Both the position numbers and the translations under genes were made by a program. A stretch of DNA of 34,166 bases from CAADGY01 sp900696665 (lineage in GTDB: Bacteria; Acidobacteriota; Terriglobia; Bryobacterales; Bryobacteraceae): positions 1-34,166 of the forward strand of contig JAPSFM010000048.1 of the NCBI GenBank assembly GCA_035063885.1, in the 5' to 3' direction. Below, piece by piece: positions 31,636 to 34,166 of the stretch. Each line of letters starts with the position of its first letter. Position 1 is the first letter of the stretch. Below the pieces are notes generated by a model, which did not search any database, had not been told where the DNA came from, and saw only the letters and a list, made by a program, of their open reading frames with translations.

Positions 31636-33223
31636 GAACCGGCTCCAGGCATTTTTCATATTGCCTAATGGCGCTTGCGGCCAGCAGGCAGTTCCGGCGT
31701 GCGATGACTACCGACAGATCGAGCGAGTCAAGACACGCCGCGATGAGATTCTCAAATTCCTGGGGATTGATAGTTGGATCGATGACATGCACGCGCGGTA
31801 CTCCCAGTGCGCGGACCACGTCCTCAAAAATCATCTTCCCTGTCGCCGTGTGCTGAAGAGTGCGGCCGGTACCCGGATGCTCCTGCATGCCGGTCATAGC
31901 CGTGGTGCCGTTGTCCAGGATAATGAGAACGTAGCCGTCCTCCGGCGGGTTGTAGATCATTTCCACCAGGCCGGTGATGCCGCTATGGACGAACGTGCTG
32001 TCTCCGATTACGCTGACCACTTTGCGGCGCTGTCCCGGCGGAAGGACGTGACGAAGTCCGAGCCCCACACCGATCGCTGCTCCCATACACACCAGCGTGT
32101 CCATGGCTTCAAACGGCGGTAGCACACCAAGTGAGTAACATCCTATATCGCCGGAGACGATGCATCCGAGATTGCGCAGCGCGCTGAACACCGCGCGATG
32201 CGGGCACCCCGGGCAAAGCTGAGGAGGTGTCCCCCGAGGCGGCGCCGGTTCGGGGGAGACATCGTTCGTGAGAATACGCCGCATGCGCCCCACGTTCAAC
32301 TCGCCGAACCGGTACATCTCCGGCTTGGCCTCCACCTGAATACCCGCCGCCCGGATCGCGTCCGCAAGAAACGGATCGCCCTCCTCAATCACCACGCAGC
32401 GCTCGACGCCCGTTGCGAATTTGCGGATCGTATCCAACGGCAAGGGGTACGTCATTCCGATTTTCAGAAAGGAAGCCGCCGGGGCCGCTTCGCGCGCGTG
32501 CATGTACGCGACGCCCGATGCGATAATGCCAAGCGCCCGTTCTCCCTCCGTCCACCGGTTCGGCCCGCTCGCTTCATTCCACTCACGCGCGGCCTGGAGT
32601 TTTGCCCGCAGCCGCCGGTGAGCCGGACGTGCATTGGCGGGGATCATGACGCGGCTGTGTATGTCTCGTGTGAAGCGTGGAAGCGGTACCGCACGGGTGG
32701 TGCACTCGGGCAGGAGTAACACCGTTTTCGAGTGGCAGACGCGCGTTGTCAACCGCAGCAGTACCGGGATTTCCCAGCGTTCGGAAATCTCGAGCGCCAA
32801 CGCCGTGAACTCGTACGCTTCCTGCGAATCCGAAGGCTCCAGCGCCGGCACACCCGCCGCTTCCGCGTACCTGCGATTGTCCTGCTCGTTCTGGCTGGAC
32901 GCCATGCCCGGGTCGTCTGCCGAAACGATCACCAGCCCGCCGGAAACGCCGGTATACGCCACCGTGAACAGCGGGTCCGCCGCTACGTTCAACCCCACAT
33001 GCTTCATGGTGCAGAGGGCGCGCGCTCCCCCGAACGCCGCGCCGATCGCCACTTCGAGCGCCACTTTCTCATTCGGGGACCACTGCGCACGGCCGCCGAG
33101 CCCGGAAAAAGCTTCGAGGATCTCCGTCGAGGGCGTCCCGGGATAGCCCGTCCCAAGCCGCACTCCCGACTCCAAGGCCGCAAGGGCGACAGCCTCATTG
33201 CCGCTAAGAAGAAGCCGCCTCAT
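31622..33223 (-). CDS. iorA: Indolepyruvate oxidoreductase subunit alpha, lacking the C-terminal ferredoxin domain
   Basis: TPP-dependent catalytic subunit, 533 residues. The N-terminal pyrimidine-binding half has GTGYPGTPSTEI and HVGLNVAADPLFT. The C-terminal half has CPGCPHRA (C337, C340), GDIGCYSLG, and the TPP/Mg block GDST (408-411) to DNGTTAMTG (437-445). Archaeal-type IorA continues into a two-[4Fe-4S] ferredoxin domain, reaching about 600-650 residues. This protein ends at RRNCLLAASAIRQYEKCLEPVHEHN, where the first ferredoxin cysteine would come. No ferredoxin domain occurs in another frame downstream, since iorB begins at once. Electron transfer must use a separate partner. First gene of the seven-gene leftward run. 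Confidence 0.9.
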   Translation of the reverse strand: MRRLLLSGNEAVALAALESGVRLGTGYPGTPSTEILEAFSGLGGRAQWSPNEKVALEVAIGAAFGGARALCTMKHVGLNVAADPLFTVAYTGVSGGLVIVSADDPGMASSQNEQDNRRYAEAAGVPALEPSDSQEAYEFTALALEISERWEIPVLLRLTTRVCHSKTVLLLPECTTRAVPLPRFTRDIHSRVMIPANARPAHRRLRAKLQAAREWNEASGPNRWTEGERALGIIASGVAYMHAREAAPAASFLKIGMTYPLPLDTIRKFATGVERCVVIEEGDPFLADAIRAAGIQVEAKPEMYRFGELNVGRMRRILTNDVSPEPAPPRGTPPQLCPGCPHRAVFSALRNLGCIVSGDIGCYSLGVLPPFEAMDTLVCMGAAIGVGLGLRHVLPPGQRRKVVSVIGDSTFVHSGITGLVEMIYNPPEDGYVLIILDNGTTAMTGMQEHPGTGRTLQHTATGKMIFEDVVRALGVPRVHVIDPTINPQEFENLIAACLDSLDLSVVIARRNCLLAASAIRQYEKCLEPVHEHN

Positions 33224-33270
33224 CTGATTCGTCCACCAGGCATCTCAAAAACATAAAGGAATAAAAGGTA

Positions 33271-33299
33271 AGTTTATACTAAATCGTAGAGATAAACAA
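33271..33299 (-). promoter_or_regulatory. Possible promoter of the iorA operon
   Basis: In an AT-rich patch upstream of iorA, read leftward, TTGTTT (33299-33294) is followed after 17 bases by TAAACT (33276-33271), with TATAAA (33278-33273) as an overlapping alternative at 15-base spacing. It lies about 50 bases before the iorA ATG. The matches are only moderate. Confidence 0.35.
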
Positions 33300-33355
33300 C
33301 GGCTTGTGACACAGCAGCCGAATCAGCTCTTGCCAGCTCTGAAAACAGGCATTAA

Positions 33356-33559
33356 CGTCTGAATGAAGTCATTGGATACACTCGGATGGATAGCGATCGC
33401 GGCTGTTGCGCCCAGGTTCGCACGCGCGTTCCCGCCGGCGGCCTGTGGCTTCATGACTTCAGCGCGGGCTTGCACCACGCAATCTTCTACGGCGATTATG
33501 TGAAGACGGTGGAACGTCTGGGGAGGCTTATGAGTTTTGAAGTGGTTCGTGAGGCCTGA
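33356..33559 (+). pseudogene. Short C-terminal-like fragment of an unidentified protein
   Basis: An open frame from a stop at 33353 to TGA at 33557, with an internal ATG at 33386 that would give 57 residues. The peptide (RVPAGGLWLHDFSAGLHHAI then FYGDYVKTVERLGRLMSFEV) has the composition and periodicity of a real protein tail, not of noise. The HHAIFYGDY...LGRLM pattern suggests the end of a larger enzyme, possibly a sugar isomerase (low certainty). No body of such an enzyme lies upstream, so it looks like a remnant. It ends 8 bases before the sugar-porter gene and might act as its leader. The rest of the 33224-33567 gap holds only the AT-rich promoter patch. Confidence 0.4.
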
Positions 33560-33567
33560 GCGCGCCA

Positions 33568-34166
33568 ATGCCAAGTCCACCCGTTTTTCGTGCCGGCGCT
33601 GACCCCGTGTCAGGTGAAGCCGCTGTGCCGGGTCACACCCTTTACGCCTACATGGTTTCGCTGGTAGCCGCGGCGTCCGGCCTGCTGTTCGGGTTCGATA
33701 TCGCGGTCATTAATGGGGCGATTCTCCTCCTGCGCCAGCAATTCGCATTGACTGAATTTCAGACAGAGGTGGCCGCCAGCAGTCTGCTGATCGGATGCGT
33801 ATTCGGCGCCAGCCTTGCGGGAATTTCGAGCGACCGCTTTGGCCGCCGCGGGATACTGATCGTCTCCGCGATTCTATTCGCACTCTCTTCGGCCGGTGCG
33901 GCGCTTCCTCGCGATTTAGCGGAGTTCACCGCGGCGCGATTCGCCGGAGGACTGGCGATCGGGGTCGCTTCGGTGCTGGCGCCGCTGTATATTGCGGAAG
34001 TCTCTCCGGCTCGTATTCGCGGCCGCCTGGTATCGCTGAACCAGATGGCCATCGTTACCGGAATTTTGCTCGCGTACTTGGTGAACTGGCTGCTCTCCTA
34101 TCATGGGCCGGAGAGCTGGCGATGGATGTTCGCCGCCGCCATTCTTCCTTCGGTGGCGTTCTTCGC
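33568..34166 (+). CDS. Sugar porter family MFS transporter (partial, runs off the window)
   Basis: The first 199 residues of an inner-membrane major facilitator carrier, probably sugar:proton symport. After about 27 cytoplasmic residues the first helix ends GLLFGFDIAVINGAI, the sugar-porter signature. Loop 2-3 has SSDRFGRRG (RxGRR motif), helix 4 has RFAGGLAIG, and then PLYIAEVSPARIRGRLVSLNQ, the conserved PxxIAE-R-GRL block. Five or more membrane segments are visible. ATG 33568 has only a weak GAGG upstream. The 3' end lies outside the window. Confidence 0.88.
   Translation, partial: MPSPPVFRAGADPVSGEAAVPGHTLYAYMVSLVAAASGLLFGFDIAVINGAILLLRQQFALTEFQTEVAASSLLIGCVFGASLAGISSDRFGRRGILIVSAILFALSSAGAALPRDLAEFTAARFAGGLAIGVASVLAPLYIAEVSPARIRGRLVSLNQMAIVTGILLAYLVNWLLSYHGPESWRWMFAAAILPSVAFF

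Noticed and set aside
33323..33580. 85-residue leftward frame in the iorA-MFS gap
   Set aside because: The opposite strand frame 33356-33559 looks far more protein-like; the leftward one has no motif or ribosome site.

Overview
The window reads as a stretch of an Acidobacteriota chromosome, probably close to Bryobacterales/Solibacter. This is inferred from about 60% GC, the mix of conserved gene families (DUF1844, DUF1015, a TadE-TadE-TadG set, a tetraether-synthase-like radical SAM enzyme, an exported SelA-like protein) and the absence of phage, plasmid or insertion-sequence genes. No CRISPR array or tRNA was seen. Nearly all of it is coding, in tight same-strand blocks with many ATGA/TGATG junctions.

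Layout. 1-210: end of an rRNA operon (23S-5S spacer, 5S rRNA, bidirectional terminator). 230-2257: a di-iron Fe-S repair protein (ric) divergent from an exported SelA-like PLP enzyme, with a CRP/FNR-type palindrome between them. 2298-6264 (+): housekeeping operon xseB-ispA-tlyA-nadK-dicarboxylate/amino-acid symporter. 6277-8367 (-): two unrelated aldolases, LacD-type and class II FBA. 8415-10528 (-): DUF1844 protein, PhnP-like metallo-hydrolase, ribF. 10602-14770 (+): ileS-lspA-lgt. 14929-18884 (+): two TadE-like proteins, a TadG-like VWA protein, then a DUF1015 protein behind a strong inverted repeat. 18921-20434 (+): unknown membrane-anchored protein coupled to a quinone oxidoreductase. 20624-23258 (-): radical SAM enzyme of the tetraether lipid synthase (Tes, COG1964) type, and a DUF892 ferritin-like protein fused to a second domain. 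23551-26294: MocR regulator divergent from a carboxymuconolactone decarboxylase remnant and a LinB-like haloalkane dehalogenase. 26285-33223 (-): seven-gene run iorA-iorB-paaK-ACT protein-aminotransferase-outer-membrane barrel-exported PPC protein. 33356-34166 (+): a short tail-like reading frame and the start of a sugar-porter MFS gene cut by the window end.

How genes work together. The iorAB-paaK-aminotransferase set covers aromatic amino acid <-> arylpyruvate <-> aryl-acetyl-CoA <-> aryl acid, with the ACT protein a likely amino-acid sensor; unusually, IorA stops where its ferredoxin domain should start. LspA and Lgt act together in lipoprotein maturation. MocR probably controls itself and the dehalogenase operon through paired GTGGTCCACC-like boxes. 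The most interesting gene is the Tes-like radical SAM enzyme: acidobacteria make membrane-spanning iso-diabolic acid and branched tetraether lipids, and this is a candidate for the carbon-carbon coupling step.
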